A program made the position numbers and the translations under genes. From Onchocerca volvulus (Eukaryota > Nematoda > Chromadorea > Rhabditida > Onchocercidae), in NCBI GenBank assembly GCA_000499405.2, contig HG738139.1, forward strand, positions 7,278,616 to 7,342,615: a DNA stretch of 64,000 nucleotides. Reading direction: 5' to 3'. Of this stretch, positions 63,205 through 64,000 are shown piece by piece. The notes beneath the pieces were generated by a model. That model ran no database searches. It was not told where the DNA came from and was given only the letters and a program-made list of their open reading frames with translations. The first letter of the stretch is position 1. Every line of letters starts with the position of its first letter.

Positions 63205-64000
63205 TTTATGCTCGTGCAACTTGAAGAACAAAAGTGTCATTTCCGCTTCAGCTGCCATACAAAATATCCAGTTCCAAATAAAACTAAATTTATAAACGTT
63301 TATCTTAAGCACAAGGAAACAAACTTGAAATACACGTGTAGAAACATTAAAATTTAACGTACTGTAAACAGTAGTTTCTGCTTCACTAATGTAAGATAGA
63401 TTTAAAAAGTGCTCCTTGAATGTATAATTATAATTAAGTTCAGCAGAAATGAATTACCAGAAAATGAAAAAGGCCACAAGAAATATTTAACAGAAACTAC
63501 GCAAAGCGACAGCAAGGCGCAGAATTGTGTTTATAAACAATCTAAAATATAAACACTTTAAAACAATTCATATGCCATTTTCCACATTTAGTACTCAAAA
63601 CTGAGAGGAAATAAATTAAATCAAAATTTAAAGAAGTACTTGAAAAGGTTAGTTAGGTGCATAGCAAGATAGAATTTAATACAATATCACTGAAGAAGGA
63701 AAAATAAGAACCTTCACAAGAATAGTTTCGAACCGCGCTAGAATATCACAATTGGACCAAAAAATGAGAAAATGATATACCACACGAAGCGAGGCTAAAA
63801 TTCATTTCGCTAAAACTTTTTCGGAAAATATTTTGCATTGCCAATTAAATCCCGAAAATCTAACAACTTTGAAAAACAGATGACGATGAGTTCCTGCAAT
63901 ATAAATTTCAGTATGTTTAATTTAAAAAATGGTTTAAAAAGTGATGGAAACAATAAATGAAAGCACGCGAACATTCATATACATAACATGTCAACGAACA
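63205..64000. other. No gene seen
   Basis: AT-rich sequence to the window edge with only short stop-bounded frames on both strands and no recognised motif. Confidence 0.4.

Overview
This is a eukaryotic, AT-rich window. Short exons are separated by GT-AG introns of about 60-900 bp. The gene content (SET-2/SET1 methyltransferase, IFA-class intermediate filament, SMO-1, HMG-1.2), acceptor-like AGs just upstream of several start codons, and an 18S rDNA fragment of nematode type all point to a nematode. The 18S piece and the intermediate filament look most like spirurid (clade III), probably filarial, worms. That placement is inference from remembered family sequences; no search was run.

Layout. 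About 300-2,600 is a decayed BEL/Pao LTR retrotransposon on the minus strand. It abuts a decayed Helitron on the plus strand (about 2,770-4,360) whose open frame is split by about 120 bp of 18S rDNA. From 6,264 to 22,654 the minus strand carries a very fragmented gene of about 37 recognised exons for a SET1/COMPASS H3K4 methyltransferase (RRM, low-complexity middle, n-SET, SET, post-SET). Next, also on the minus strand, come mrpl-30 (five exons), an orphan 95-codon reading frame, and a 12-exon intermediate filament gene (578 aa) that uses one GC-AG intron. A 12-kb gene-poor stretch (35,011-47,019) follows, holding inverted repeats, a 30-bp minisatellite and microsatellites. Then come smo-1/SUMO (three exons, 116 aa) and an ANKRD13-family ubiquitin-binding gene (14 exons, 618 aa), both minus. 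The right end has the plus-strand hmg-1.2 gene (four exons, 217 aa), with a mitochondrial-looking hydrophobic ORF in its first intron, and a putative two-exon small gene.

The genes are housekeeping in character: chromatin marking (SET1, HMGB), SUMO conjugation, mitochondrial translation, ubiquitin-dependent trafficking (ANKRD13) and cytoskeleton. No shared pathway or cluster function is evident. Exon boundaries of mrpl-30, ifa, smo-1, ankrd13 and hmg-1.2 were worked out base by base and keep frame throughout. Those of set-2 are exact for many exons and approximate for others, and its first exon was not found. No novel multi-gene system was recognised. The most unusual items are the 18S fragment inside the Helitron, the possible NUMT, two long fold-back sequences and the frame-supported GC-AG intron.
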